Source: UBA7803 sp041395905 (GTDB taxonomy: Bacteria; Pseudomonadota; Gammaproteobacteria; Pseudomonadales; Azotimanducaceae). Taken from it: a stretch of DNA of 64,000 nt. Below, piece after piece: positions 1 to 9,703 of this stretch. How positions within the stretch are numbered: the stretch's first letter is position 1; every line of letters starts with the position of its first letter. The notes beneath the pieces were generated by a model. It saw only the letters and a program-made list of their open reading frames with translations. It made no database searches and was not told the DNA's origin. The DNA lies in the NCBI GenBank assembly GCA_041395905.1, contig JAWKZP010000007.1, forward strand, positions 62,001-126,000, written 5' to 3'. The translations under genes and the position numbers were made by a program.

Positions 1-1
1 C

Positions 2-745
2 TCGTTCATCCGCCCGAGTCCGCGCGTGCTGGTGTGCGTGCCGTGCAAGTCCACCGAGGTGGAGCGGCGCGCCATCCGCGAGAGCGCGCTGTCCGCGGGT
101 GCGCGCGACGTGCGTCTCATCGAGGAGCCCATGGCTGCGGCCATCGGCGCCGGTCTGCCGGTGCACGAAGCCGTGGGCACCATGGTGGTGGACATCGGCG
201 GCGGTACCACCGAGATCGCGATCATCTCGCTGAACGGCGTGGTGTACTCGGACACCGTGCGCGTTGGCGGTGACCGTTTCGACGAGGCCATCGTGTCCTA
301 CGTGCGGCGTACCCAGGGCAGCCTCATCGGCGAGGCGACGGCGGAGCGGATCAAGCAGGAGATCGGCACCGCCTACCCGCAGAAGGAGATCCGAGAGATC
401 GACGTGCGCGGCCGCAACCTGGCCGAGGGTGTGCCGCGCAGCTTCACCCTCAACAGCAACGAGATCCTGGAAGCCCTGCAGGAGCCGCTGTCGATGATCG
501 TGCAGGCGGTCAAGAGCGCGCTGGAGCAGTGTCCGCCGGAGCTCGCCTCGGACATTGCCGAGACCGGTCTGGTGCTCACGGGCGGCGGCGCGCTGCTGCG
601 CGACCTGGACGTCCTGCTGCAGGAGGAGACGGGCCTGCCGGTGATCGTGGCCGAGGACCCGCTCACCTGCGTCGCCCGCGGCGGCGGCAAGGCGCTGGAG
701 CTCATGGACGCAGCCGGCAACGCGGACCTGCTGTCCACGGAGTGA
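2..745 (+). CDS. mreB: Rod-shape actin homologue MreB (5' partial)
   Basis: MreB polymerises into membrane-associated filaments that steer lateral wall synthesis with MreC, MreD, RodA and PBP2. Only the C-terminal 247 residues are visible. The frame is open to the window edge, so roughly 100 N-terminal residues of the usual ~345 lie outside. The part seen carries the conserved stretch after the first nucleotide domain (VERRAIRESA), the phosphate-2 loop DIGGGTTE and the adenosine-binding LTGGGALL near the end, all typical of MreB. It is followed 42 bp later by mreC, as in other gammaproteobacteria. The identity is secure and only the start is unknown. Confidence 0.97.
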   Translation, partial: SFIRPSPRVLVCVPCKSTEVERRAIRESALSAGARDVRLIEEPMAAAIGAGLPVHEAVGTMVVDIGGGTTEIAIISLNGVVYSDTVRVGGDRFDEAIVSYVRRTQGSLIGEATAERIKQEIGTAYPQKEIREIDVRGRNLAEGVPRSFTLNSNEILEALQEPLSMIVQAVKSALEQCPPELASDIAETGLVLTGGGALLRDLDVLLQEETGLPVIVAEDPLTCVARGGGKALELMDAAGNADLLSTE

Positions 746-787
746 TAATGCACACTCGGCGCCGGGCGAAGACCGGGGGGCGGGCTC

Positions 788-1747
788 ATTAAGGCGCTGT
801 TCGTGCGCGAGTCCGGCGCGGGCTTTCTGCTCGCCGGGCTGGTCCTGGTTTCCCTGATCTGCATCGTGCTCGAGACCACCACCCGGCTCTTGGAGCCGGT
901 GCGCTCTGCCCTGGGCTCGCTGGTGACGCCCATCGTGATGGTGGCGGAAACTCCCTACCTGCTGGGCGGCGCGCTGGGCGAGCTGCTGTCGAGCCGATCG
1001 GACCTGCTCGAAGAGAACGCCGAGCTCAGAGAACGCCTGCTGGAACTCTCGCAGATTTCCCAGCAGTACCTGGCGCTGCGCACGGAGAACGCGCAGCTGC
1101 GCGAGCTGCTCGGCAGCCGCGCGCAGCTGCCGGCGCAGGTGCTCATCGCCGAGCTGATCGGGGTGGTGCCGACACCGGTGACGCACCAGGTGATCATCGA
1201 CAAGGGGCGCAATGCCGGCGTCAGCAACGGTCAGGCGGTCATCGATGCCGAGGGGCTGTTCGGTCAGGTGGTGGAGGTGGACGAATTCAGCAGCCGGGTG
1301 CTGCTGATCACGGACGCAGACCACGCCGTGCCGGTTCAGATCAACCGCAACGGCGTGCGCAGCATTGCCGGCGGCACCGGTCAGCTCGATCGCCTGGAGC
1401 TCGAGAACGTACCGGTGACGGCCGACATCCGTGAGGGCGACCTCGTCGAGACCTCGGGTCTGGGTGGGCGCTTTCCGCGCGGCTACCCGGTGGGCGTGGT
1501 GGATTCCGTGCGCATCGAGCCGACCGCGCCCTTTGCTGCCGTGTCGGTGCGCCCGAGCGCCCGGCTCGACCGGTCGCGTCACGTTCTGCTGGTGTTCTCG
1601 AACACCACGCAGGCGCAGGCTGCGGCGGCTGACGCTGCTGCGGCGCAGGAGCCGGCGAGCGACGCATCCCAGTCGCAGGGTCCGACGAGCGACGCTGCGG
1701 CCGCGGAGGCCCCCGCGGGCTCCGGGGACGGGGAGCCCACGCCATGA
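788..1747 (+). CDS. mreC: Rod-shape protein MreC, probable ATT start
   Basis: Periplasmic elongasome scaffold with one N-terminal membrane anchor (about residues 12-30), a coiled coil (about 65-110) and the MreC beta domains ending in a conserved GLGGRFPRGYPVG block. The C-terminal ~50 residues are a low-complexity Ala/Glu/Ser/Pro tail. A GTG at 803 is the first canonical start. However, the five codons before it read KALFV, which aligns with the conserved MreC N-terminus (K-P-I/L-F), and the codon before those is ATT, 7 bp after a run of six G. No ATG, GTG or TTG lies in frame between the stop at 746 and 803. I therefore prefer the ATT at 788, giving 319 residues. The fallback is GTG 803 with 314. 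The gene overlaps mreD by 4 bp. Confidence 0.9.
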   Translation: MKALFVRESGAGFLLAGLVLVSLICIVLETTTRLLEPVRSALGSLVTPIVMVAETPYLLGGALGELLSSRSDLLEENAELRERLLELSQISQQYLALRTENAQLRELLGSRAQLPAQVLIAELIGVVPTPVTHQVIIDKGRNAGVSNGQAVIDAEGLFGQVVEVDEFSSRVLLITDADHAVPVQINRNGVRSIAGGTGQLDRLELENVPVTADIREGDLVETSGLGGRFPRGYPVGVVDSVRIEPTAPFAAVSVRPSARLDRSRHVLLVFSNTTQAQAAAADAAAAQEPASDASQSQGPTSDAAAAEAPAGSGDGEPTP

Positions 1748-2238
1748 ATCCCACCAACGGCGGCTGGCTGATCCTGCTCACGCTGGCGCTCGCCATGGTG
1801 CTCTGCGTCGTGCACCTGCCGGAAACCTGGCCGCAATGGCTCGGCTGGCTGCGCCCAGCGTGGGTGCCGCTGGTGGTGTTCTACTGGGTCATGGAGCTGC
1901 CCCACCGCATGGGCCTGATCGCCGCCTGGTGCGTGGGCGCGTTCCTGGACGTGCTGCAGGCGGATCCTCTCGGCACCAACGGCCTGCTGCTGGCAGGCAT
2001 CACCTATGTCGCCTGGCGTTTCTACGAGCGTCTGCGCATGTACTCACTGCTGCAGCAGGCCGGCGTGCTGTTCCTGCTGGTGCTGGCCAGCGAGACGCTG
2101 CGCATGGTGGTGCAGCACGTCAGCGCCGATCGGGGGCTCGGCTGGGGACCCCTGGGACCGGCACTGATCAGCATGCTGGTCTGGCCGCTGGTCGCACTGG
2201 TGCTTGGCAGGCTGCGCGACCGGATCTACGTGGGTTAG
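1744..2238 (+). CDS. mreD: Rod-shape membrane protein MreD
   Basis: Small polytopic inner-membrane partner of MreC in the elongation complex. The 164 residues are almost wholly hydrophobic with about five predicted membrane segments. The internal D-x-L-Q-x-x-P-L-G-T-N-G-L motif (DVLQADPLGTNGLL) is the MreD hallmark. The ATG overlaps the mreC stop as ATGA, implying translational coupling. The length equals the family norm (about 160). Confidence 0.95.
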   Translation: MNPTNGGWLILLTLALAMVLCVVHLPETWPQWLGWLRPAWVPLVVFYWVMELPHRMGLIAAWCVGAFLDVLQADPLGTNGLLLAGITYVAWRFYERLRMYSLLQQAGVLFLLVLASETLRMVVQHVSADRGLGWGPLGPALISMLVWPLVALVLGRLRDRIYVG

Positions 2239-2242
2239 CCCC

Positions 2243-2833
2243 GTGCGTCTGGTGCTTGCCTCGGGGTCACCGCGCCGTGCCGAGCTGCTGCGGCAGATGT
2301 GCCTGCCGTTCGAGGTGGCGGTGCCTGACGTCGACGAGCGTCTGCATGCGGGTGAGGGTGCCGCCGAATACGTGCAGCGACTGGCGCGTGCCAAGGCGGC
2401 GGCCGTGGCGGGTGCGAGCCGCGCCGGCGAAACCCTGGTGATCGGCGCCGACACCACGGTGGTGCTGGGCCGGCAGGTGCTCGGCAAACCGCGCGATGCC
2501 GCGGACGCGGCGGCCATGGTGCTGCGGCTTTCAGGGCGTACGCACCGGGTCATGACCGGCGTCGCGGTGAGTGACGGCGCGCGCACCCGTGCCGCCCTCA
2601 GCATCAGCCGGGTGCGCTTTCGCGCCATCGAGCCGGCGGAGGCGGAGGCCTACGCGGCCACCGGTGAAGGTCTCGACAAGGCGGGTGGTTACGGCATTCA
2701 GGGGATTGGCGGTATATTTGTCGAAACCCTGCGAGGGAGCTACAGCGCCGTGGTGGGGCTGCCGCTGATGGAGACAGAGCGGCTGCTGACCGGATTCGGT
2801 CTCGACACCTGGCGCCTGCGCCGCGATGGCTGA
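2243..2833 (+). CDS. maf: Maf/YhdE-type nucleoside triphosphate pyrophosphatase
   Basis: House-cleaning enzyme that hydrolyses dTTP/UTP and modified nucleotides to monophosphates. The protein starts with the signature LASGSPRR and contains GADTTVVL, a KPRDA block, and the LDKAGGYGIQG and VVGLP motifs of the YhdE subfamily. It has 196 residues. I chose GTG 2243, 4 bp after the mreD stop, because a longer frame from 2204 would add residues not found in the family. Position between mreD and rng matches Escherichia coli yhdE. The end overlaps rng by 8 bp. Confidence 0.95.
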   Translation: MRLVLASGSPRRAELLRQMCLPFEVAVPDVDERLHAGEGAAEYVQRLARAKAAAVAGASRAGETLVIGADTTVVLGRQVLGKPRDAADAAAMVLRLSGRTHRVMTGVAVSDGARTRAALSISRVRFRAIEPAEAEAYAATGEGLDKAGGYGIQGIGGIFVETLRGSYSAVVGLPLMETERLLTGFGLDTWRLRRDG

Positions 2834-4337
2834 CGAGCTGCTGATCAACGTCAACTCGTTCGAGACCCGGGTGGCTCTGCTGTCCGGCGGTGCGCTGCAG
2901 GAGGTACATCTGGCGCGCGCCGACGGCTACAGCCTCACCGGCAACATCTATCTCGGCAAAGTGGAACGGATCGTGCCCGGCATGCAGGCGGCGTTCGTCA
3001 ACGTCGGTCTGGCGCGCCCCGGATTTCTGCATCTGCGCGACATCGAGGGCCCCCGGCTCATGCTGGCCGACGAGGCGGAGGAGCGCCACGACATCCGCGA
3101 CCTGCTGCGCGAAGGCCAGGAGATCATGGTGCAGGTGGCCAAGGACCCCATCTCCGGCAAGGGTGCCCGCCTGACCACGCAGCTGGCCATCGCGTCCCGG
3201 TACATGGTGCTGATGCCGTTCACCGACCATATCGGCATCTCGCAACGCATCGAGGAGGAAACCGAACGCGAACGGCTGCGCAGCGTGATCGACGCCTGTC
3301 GAACCGCCCAGGGCGTCGGCATGGGTTTCATCGCGCGCACCGCCGCGGAAGGCGTCGGTGAGGCGCTCATCGATACGGACGTGCGCGTGCTGGCGCGGAT
3401 CTGGGATCGGATCCGAGCCAAGAAAGTGGGCGCCGCCGCTCCGGCCCTGCTCTACGAAGAGATCCCCCTGCACATCCGCGTGGTGCGCGATCTGGCGGGC
3501 GCCGGCGTTTCGGCCATCGTCATCGACGAGCGCGGCACCTTCGAGCGGGTACGGACCTTCGTGGACGAGTTCCTGCCGGAATTCTCCGAGCGTCTGCAGT
3601 TCTATCAGGACGGCCGGCCGCTGTTCGACCGGTTCGGCGTCGACGACGAGCTGGCGCGCGCGCTGGCGCGAAGGGTGCCGCTCAGATCCGGCGGTCACCT
3701 GGTGATCGAGCAGACCGAGGCGATGATCACCATCGACGTGAACACCGGCGGCTATCTCGGCTCGAGCAATCTGGAGGACACGGTGTTCCGCACCAATCTG
3801 GAAGCGGCGCAGGTCATCCCCAGACAGCTGCGCCTGCGCAACCTGGGCGGCATCATCGTCATCGACTTCATAGACATGGAGGACGAGGAGCATCAGCGTC
3901 AGGTGCTGCGCGCGCTGGAGAAGGCCTTCGAGTCGGATCCCGCGCGGATCCGCCTGGAGGGCTTCTCGTCGCTCGGCCTGGTGCAGGTGAGCCGCAAGCG
4001 CACTCGGGAGAGCCTGACGCAGCAGATCTGCGAGGTGTGCGCGCAGTGCGCCGGGCATGGCGTCGTCAAGACCGCCGAGACCACCGCCATCGAGGCGTTC
4101 CGCGCCATCCTGGAAGACGCCCGCGCGCGCTGTGAGAATCCGGGGTCGAACAGCGACGGCGAGTATCTGATCCGGGCGACCGAAAGCGTGGTCGACCGTC
4201 TGCTCGATCAGGATGCGGAGCAGCTAGCCGCGCTCTCCCAGCAGATCGGCCGCGAGATCAGAATTCAGGTGGAGCCAAGCTACGGCCCCGGCCAATTCGA
4301 CATCGTTCTGGTGCAGGATATGCGCAGGCCCCGCTGA
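2826..4337 (+). CDS. rng: Ribonuclease G
   Basis: Endoribonuclease of the RNase E/G family that matures the 5' end of 16S rRNA and cuts selected mRNAs. The 503 residues begin ELLINV and contain an S1-like domain (GNIYLGKVERIVPGMQAAFVN), the catalytic DNase I-like part with the Mg-binding IDVNTG and FIDM motifs, then RKRTRESL and the Zn-link cysteines C402, C405 and C408. It lacks the long C-terminal degradosome scaffold of RNase E, so RNase G is the better call. It sits in the mre-maf-rng-yhdP order seen in enterics. Confidence 0.96.
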   Translation: MADELLINVNSFETRVALLSGGALQEVHLARADGYSLTGNIYLGKVERIVPGMQAAFVNVGLARPGFLHLRDIEGPRLMLADEAEERHDIRDLLREGQEIMVQVAKDPISGKGARLTTQLAIASRYMVLMPFTDHIGISQRIEEETERERLRSVIDACRTAQGVGMGFIARTAAEGVGEALIDTDVRVLARIWDRIRAKKVGAAAPALLYEEIPLHIRVVRDLAGAGVSAIVIDERGTFERVRTFVDEFLPEFSERLQFYQDGRPLFDRFGVDDELARALARRVPLRSGGHLVIEQTEAMITIDVNTGGYLGSSNLEDTVFRTNLEAAQVIPRQLRLRNLGGIIVIDFIDMEDEEHQRQVLRALEKAFESDPARIRLEGFSSLGLVQVSRKRTRESLTQQICEVCAQCAGHGVVKTAETTAIEAFRAILEDARARCENPGSNSDGEYLIRATESVVDRLLDQDAEQLAALSQQIGREIRIQVEPSYGPGQFDIVLVQDMRRPR

Positions 4338-4359
4338 TCGTGGCCGATGACGGCGGGAT

Positions 4360-4387
4360 TTGTCAGCGCGCCCCGCGGTCTTATACC
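4360..4387 (+). promoter_or_regulatory. Putative sigma-70 promoter for yhdP-tldD
   Basis: TTGTCA at 4360-4365, a 16-bp spacer and TATACC at 4382-4387 lie in the 79-bp gap between rng and yhdP. Transcription would start near 4394, giving a leader of about 23 nt. Found by eye only. Confidence 0.45.
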
Positions 4388-4416
4388 GTAGCTGACCCTG
4401 TCGTCGAGACCCGTCG

Positions 4417-7400
4417 TTGCCGCATCTGATCTTCAGACCGTTGCTGGTGCTCCTCACGCTGAGCCTGCTGGTGATTGCCCTGATGCAGTCGCTCGGGCGC
4501 GTGGGCGCGGCGCTGCTCGACGATCTGGAGCCGGCGGTCAATCAGCTGCTCAGCCCCGCGCGGATTCGGGTGCACGGGCTGCACGGCGACTGGCGCCTGC
4601 TCAATCCGATCATCCGCATCGACCGCGTGGAGATGCCCGCCGGCGAGCTGCAGGGCGTCGTGTTCGAGCTTGCGGCAGCAGAAAGCGCGCTGCGCAGCGA
4701 CCTGGTCGCGCACCGGGTGCAGGTTCGCGACGGCCGGCTGAATCTCGAGCGCGCTGCGGACGGCAGCTGGCACCTGGCGGGCAGCCGCGGCGGCACCTCG
4801 TTCGACCCGCTGCCGCTGCTGCTGCAGAGCGACCAGCTGGAGCTGGAGCTGACCCTCGCCCTTGCGGACGGCAGAGGCGAGGACGAAGCGCTGCGTCTGA
4901 GCTATCTGGGCGGCAATCAGGGTGGTGAGCATCGTCACCGCGTACGCCTGCGCAACCTGCAGCCGGATTGTGCCGGCTGTGCCCTGCAGCTCGACTACCA
5001 TGGCCGCGATGGCCTGTGGCCGCTGCGCGCCGTCGAGCAGCGGGTGCGTCTGAGCGCGGACGGATTCCGGGTCCCGCGGCCGCTCCTGGGACCGAGTGCG
5101 CTTACCCTCGATCATCTGAATTTCAGCTGGCAGCGCGGCGAAGCACGCTCTCAGGGCGCCTGGTCGATACGCGCCGACGGCTTTCAGCTGCCGGGCGGGG
5201 GCGCCCTGGCGACGACGCTGACCGGTGAGATTGGTGGCACCGCCGAGCGCCAGCTGGGCAGTATTCGCGACTGGCAGCTGACCGAGGCGGACCAGACCTG
5301 GACCCTGCCCGACGTGCACGTGGAAGTAACACCGGAGCTCGTGCTGGGGTGGATCGAAACGCTCGATCTCGGCACTGCGGCACGCTTCGCCGAGGGCGCG
5401 CTTGCCGGCGTGGAACCCGCGGCGAGCTGGGTGCGGGCACTGGCGATCGAGGGCCGCGCCCACAACCTGCGCGGCTACTACCGTCCGGGCAGCAAGGACT
5501 TCGGCTATGCAGCGACGCTCGATGGTCTGAATCTGGAGGGTTACAAGGGGATCCCCTGGGTCCGCGGTGTGGCCGGTGAGCTGATCGGATACGCGCACGG
5601 CATGCAGCTCAACGTGAACGCCGAGGCGCTGGATCTGCAGTTTCCCGACATGTTCACGAAGCGGTGGCGCGTCAGTCATGTGCAGGGCCCGTTGCAGGCC
5701 TGGTTCGGCCAGGGCTACTTCGGCGTTCGTGGCTACAATCTGCGTGCAGATCTCGCGGACCCTGCGGGCGCCTCCACACGGGCATCCGGCGGCTTCGCCA
5801 TCACCCGCCCTGATGCGCACATCGATCAGCGCCTGACGCTGCTGCTGCACGCCGATGAGGTCAGCGTGGACGCGGCCAAGCGGTTCGTGCCTTACACCTT
5901 GCCCGCCGAGCTCACCGACTGGATCGAGCTGCGCCCCCACGCCGGCCTTCTGCGCAACGGGCGCCTGGCGCTGCATGGCCAGTTCAAGGTGGCCCCGGGC
6001 GAGCCCGGACGGCGCATCGAGGTGGCGGCCGATCTCCGCGGCGCGGCCGTGCGCTATCTCGACGAATGGCCCGAAGTCACCGATCTGGATGGCAGTCTGC
6101 ACGTGGCAGGCACGCAGGTGCGCGTGCATGTCGACAGCGCCCGCAGCGCCGGTGCCCGGTTGGTCAACTCCAGCGTGACCGTGCAGGACCGGGGCAGCGC
6201 GGTGGACGTGCAGCTCGATGCTGCCCTGGACGGAGGCGCGGCCCTGGACCTGGTGCGCGACACGCCTCTGCGCCACTGGTTGCGTTTCGTGCGACCGGAA
6301 TGGCAGGCATCGGGCCCGCTGCGGCTGGAGGGTTCGCTGCACGTGCCGCTGCGCCTGCTCGACGGCGGGTCGGCGTTGGAGGACGGCCTTTCCGTGCGCC
6401 TGCGCGGAGATCTGGATGGTGTCGACCTGACCCTGCCGGATTACCGGCTCGAACTGAGCAGCCTCTCGGGCACGCTGCGTTATCGCTATCCGTACACCGT
6501 CGAGGGCAGCGGCTTGAGCGCGACGCTGTTCGGCCAGCCGGTCGCCATCAGCGCAACGACGGCGGAGGATCAGGTGCGGCTGCAGTTCGCTGGCAGAGCG
6601 GCGCCGGCGGATGCCTGGACGCTGGCCGGCGTGGAAGATCCGGGGTTCGCGCAGGGACTGCTGGACTACGATGCACAGCTTGCCATCGGTGTGCGCGAAG
6701 GTGCGGGTACCGAGCTCAGCGTGCGCTCAGACCTGCAGGGTGTCGCCGTGGCGCTGCCCGGTCCCCTGGCGAAGCCGGCCGACAGCGCGGTGCCGCTGCT
6801 GTTGCGCGTGGCGTTCAGCGACGCTGGCACGCGACTGGAGGGCAGCTACGCAGACACCCGCGGCTGGCTCGAGCTCGCCGACCGACCGCTGCGCGGCGCG
6901 CTCGGCTTCGGTGGTGCCGCGCCGGCGGCGGCAAGCGACGAAGAGGTGCTGACTGTGGGCGGGCACGTGGTGCAGTTCGCGCTGGAAGACGTGCTGCCCG
7001 GGGGCGGCGTCGCCTCTGGTGCGGCCGGTGCCGCTGCCGAGGGTCCGTTGCCGTTGCCGGTGCGTCTGCAGGACCTGACTGTCGATCGGATCGACGTGGG
7101 TGACTACGCGATTCACGGCGCCCGGTTGGCAGGCACGGTGCGCAACGACGGCTTCGACCTGGACGTGCGCAGCGACGACCTCAGCGGCACCTTCACGCGG
7201 GCCGCGGACACGCCGCTCGACGTGCAGCTGGCACTGGTCCGGGTACCGTCCGCCGATACCATGGACGTTGGACCCACCACCGTGGAGGAGGCTCTGGCGG
7301 CGGCGGGTGAGCCGTTCGTCAAGCAGCCGGAGGCGCGCGATCCGTTGCGCCCCGACCTCATCGCGCAGCTGCCTGAGGCGGAGGTGTCGGTGGCTCGGCT

Positions 7401-8265
7401 GCAGATCGGCGACGAGGATTTCGGCAGCTGGTCATTCAGGCTGAAGCCCGTGGCCGGTGCCGCCGAGATCCGGGATCTCGCGGCCCAGGTCAAGGGCGTC
7501 GCAATCACGGCGCCGGAAGGTCTGACCTGGCGCGCCGCGCCTCACGAAACCTCGTTCACCGGCCAGCTCACCGCGCAGAACCTGGCCGACGTGCTGCCGC
7601 AGTGGGGTTACGCGCCGCAGGTGGAGACGCAGAGCGCGTCGCTCGAAGGCTCGTTCACCTGGCAGGGTTCGCCGGCTGCCGTCGATCTGCGCAAGCTCGT
7701 GGGCGAGGCGACCATGCGTGCGGACACGGGCCGCTTCCGCGACATCGATACCGGAACGGGCACGCTGCGCATCTTCAGCCTGCTGAACTTCACCGCCATC
7801 GCCAAACGCATCAGCTTCGATTTCTCCGACGTGCGCGGCAAGGGGGTCAGCTTCGAGCGCCTGCGCGCGAAGTTCAGCCTGGACCACGGTCTCCTGCAGC
7901 TGCTGGAGCCCATGGAGGTCAACGGCACCGGCAGCAGCTTCCAGGTGGCCGGCACGGTGGATCTGAACACCGGCAGGCTCGACAACGAGATGATCGTCAC
8001 CCTGCCGGTGAGCAAGAGCCTGCCGTGGTACGCGGCTTACGTCGCGCTCGCAAACCCCATTGCCGGGCTCGGCGTGCTCGTCGGCGAGCGCGTGCTGCGC
8101 AAGCCGCTCGAGCAGTTTTCCAGCGCCAAGTACCGCATCGGTGGTACCTTAGACGAGCCCGAGGTGACCTTCGTCGACATCTTCAATACCGCGATGGACA
8201 AACCTGCGGCAACCGCAGACGGGCAACCGCAAACTCCCGAAGGGACGACGACCGACAATGAGTGA
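4417..8265 (+). CDS. yhdP: AsmA-like envelope phospholipid-transport protein YhdP
   Basis: Very large inner-membrane-anchored periplasmic protein of the YhdP/TamB/YdbH group, thought to form a hydrophobic beta-groove bridge moving phospholipids to the outer membrane. It has 1282 residues, compared with 1266 in E. coli. One N-terminal membrane segment (about residues 4-24) is followed by long repetitive beta-rich sequence and a C-terminal AsmA-like block with a second hydrophobic stretch (ANPIAGLGVLVGE). The start must be the TTG at 4417: a stop lies 8 codons upstream with no ATG or GTG between, and the anchor begins at once. The end overlaps tldD by 8 bp. Confidence 0.92.
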   Translation: MPHLIFRPLLVLLTLSLLVIALMQSLGRVGAALLDDLEPAVNQLLSPARIRVHGLHGDWRLLNPIIRIDRVEMPAGELQGVVFELAAAESALRSDLVAHRVQVRDGRLNLERAADGSWHLAGSRGGTSFDPLPLLLQSDQLELELTLALADGRGEDEALRLSYLGGNQGGEHRHRVRLRNLQPDCAGCALQLDYHGRDGLWPLRAVEQRVRLSADGFRVPRPLLGPSALTLDHLNFSWQRGEARSQGAWSIRADGFQLPGGGALATTLTGEIGGTAERQLGSIRDWQLTEADQTWTLPDVHVEVTPELVLGWIETLDLGTAARFAEGALAGVEPAASWVRALAIEGRAHNLRGYYRPGSKDFGYAATLDGLNLEGYKGIPWVRGVAGELIGYAHGMQLNVNAEALDLQFPDMFTKRWRVSHVQGPLQAWFGQGYFGVRGYNLRADLADPAGASTRASGGFAITRPDAHIDQRLTLLLHADEVSVDAAKRFVPYTLPAELTDWIELRPHAGLLRNGRLALHGQFKVAPGEPGRRIEVAADLRGAAVRYLDEWPEVTDLDGSLHVAGTQVRVHVDSARSAGARLVNSSVTVQDRGSAVDVQLDAALDGGAALDLVRDTPLRHWLRFVRPEWQASGPLRLEGSLHVPLRLLDGGSALEDGLSVRLRGDLDGVDLTLPDYRLELSSLSGTLRYRYPYTVEGSGLSATLFGQPVAISATTAEDQVRLQFAGRAAPADAWTLAGVEDPGFAQGLLDYDAQLAIGVREGAGTELSVRSDLQGVAVALPGPLAKPADSAVPLLLRVAFSDAGTRLEGSYADTRGWLELADRPLRGALGFGGAAPAAASDEEVLTVGGHVVQFALEDVLPGGGVASGAAGAAAEGPLPLPVRLQDLTVDRIDVGDYAIHGARLAGTVRNDGFDLDVRSDDLSGTFTRAADTPLDVQLALVRVPSADTMDVGPTTVEEALAAAGEPFVKQPEARDPLRPDLIAQLPEAEVSVARLQIGDEDFGSWSFRLKPVAGAAEIRDLAAQVKGVAITAPEGLTWRAAPHETSFTGQLTAQNLADVLPQWGYAPQVETQSASLEGSFTWQGSPAAVDLRKLVGEATMRADTGRFRDIDTGTGTLRIFSLLNFTAIAKRISFDFSDVRGKGVSFERLRAKFSLDHGLLQLLEPMEVNGTGSSFQVAGTVDLNTGRLDNEMIVTLPVSKSLPWYAAYVALANPIAGLGVLVGERVLRKPLEQFSSAKYRIGGTLDEPEVTFVDIFNTAMDKPAATADGQPQTPEGTTTDNE

Positions 8266-9703
8266 TCTTCTGCACCAGGCGCAGTCACAGCTGCTGGTGC
8301 CCGCTGGCATAGAGCAGGGCGACCTCGACCGCCTGATGGGCAGGCTGTGCAGCAGTGCCATCGACATGGGCGAGCTGTTTTTCCAGCATCATCGCAACGA
8401 GTCCTGGGCGCTCGAAGACGGTATCGTCAAGGACGGCAGCTTCAACGTGGATCGTGGTGTCGGCGTGCGCGCCACCAGCGGCGAGCGCACCGGGTTCGCC
8501 TATGCCGAGGACATCGTGCTGGATGCGCTCAGCGACGCGACCGAAGCCGCGCGCTCGATCGCACGTCTCGGGCAGGACAAGCGCGTGCGCGCATCCCAGG
8601 CCGTGAAGGCTCCGGCGCGCTATCCGGCAACCGACCCCATCGGCAGTCTGAGCGAGGCCGAGAAGGTGGCGCTGCTGGTCCGCGTCGACGCCGAGGCGCG
8701 GCGATTGGACAGCCGGGTCAAGGAGGTCAACGTGCGCCTCGGGGCCAGCCACGAGTCGATGCTGGTCGTCGCCTCGGACGGTACCCTGGCCGCTGACGTG
8801 CGCCCGCTGGTACGGCTCGACGTGTCGGTGATCGTCGAGCAGAACGGCCGCCGCGAGCGCGGCTCCGCCGGCGGCGGCGGCCGCGGCGATCTGGCGCTGG
8901 TGGCCACGGACGAGTTTGCGCTGGGTCTCGCGCGCGAGGCGGTACGCATGGCGCTGGTCAACCTCGAGGCAGACGACGCGCCTGCCGGACCCATGGTGGT
9001 CGTGCTGGGTCCGGGCTGGCCGGGCGTGCTGCTGCACGAAGCGGTGGGCCATGGTCTCGAAGGCGACTTCAACCGCAAAGGCAGCTCCACCTATGCCAAC
9101 CGCATCGGTGAGCAGGTGGCATCGAGCCTGTGCACCATCGTCGACGATGGCAGCATAGACGGCCGCCGCGGCTCGCTGACCGTGGACGACGAAGGCACGC
9201 CCACCGGCGCGACGGTGCTGATCGAGAACGGCATACTGCGGGGCTACATGCAGGACAAGCTCAATGCCCGCCTGATGAACGTGCCCTGCACCGGCAACGG
9301 CCGCAGGCAAAGCTATGCGCACATGCCCATGCCGCGCATGACCAACACCTTCATGCGTGCAGGCACGCATGAGCACGACGAGATCATCGCCAGCGTCCGG
9401 CGCGGTATCTACGCGGCCAATTTCGGCGGCGGTCAGGTGGACATCACGTCCGGGCGCTTCGTGTTCTCCGCCACCGAAGCCTATCTGATCGAGAACGGTC
9501 GAGTCGGCCGGCCGATCCGTGGCGCGACCCTGATCGGCAACGGGCCGGACGTGATGAACCGGGTGTCGATGGTCGGCAACGATCTGGCGCTGGATGCCGG
9601 CGTCGGCGTCTGTGGCAAGGACGGCCAGAGCGTGCCGGTGGGCGTAGGTCAGCCGACGCTCAAGATCGACGAGGTCACCGTTGGCGGCACTCAGACGGCC
9701 TGA
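8258..9703 (+). CDS. tldD: Metalloprotease subunit TldD
   Basis: Catalytic subunit of the TldD/TldE (PmbA) heterodimeric zinc protease, which degrades unfolded peptides and matures some ribosomal peptides. The 481-residue protein carries the family zinc motif HEAVGH (H260, E261, H265, i.e. HExxxH). It follows yhdP with an overlap as in E. coli. Its partner gene pmbA lies only 0.6 kb downstream, with darP between them on the other strand. The last 13 bp overlap the end of darP tail to tail. Confidence 0.97.
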   Translation: MSDLLHQAQSQLLVPAGIEQGDLDRLMGRLCSSAIDMGELFFQHHRNESWALEDGIVKDGSFNVDRGVGVRATSGERTGFAYAEDIVLDALSDATEAARSIARLGQDKRVRASQAVKAPARYPATDPIGSLSEAEKVALLVRVDAEARRLDSRVKEVNVRLGASHESMLVVASDGTLAADVRPLVRLDVSVIVEQNGRRERGSAGGGGRGDLALVATDEFALGLAREAVRMALVNLEADDAPAGPMVVVLGPGWPGVLLHEAVGHGLEGDFNRKGSSTYANRIGEQVASSLCTIVDDGSIDGRRGSLTVDDEGTPTGATVLIENGILRGYMQDKLNARLMNVPCTGNGRRQSYAHMPMPRMTNTFMRAGTHEHDEIIASVRRGIYAANFGGGQVDITSGRFVFSATEAYLIENGRVGRPIRGATLIGNGPDVMNRVSMVGNDLALDAGVGVCGKDGQSVPVGVGQPTLKIDEVTVGGTQTA

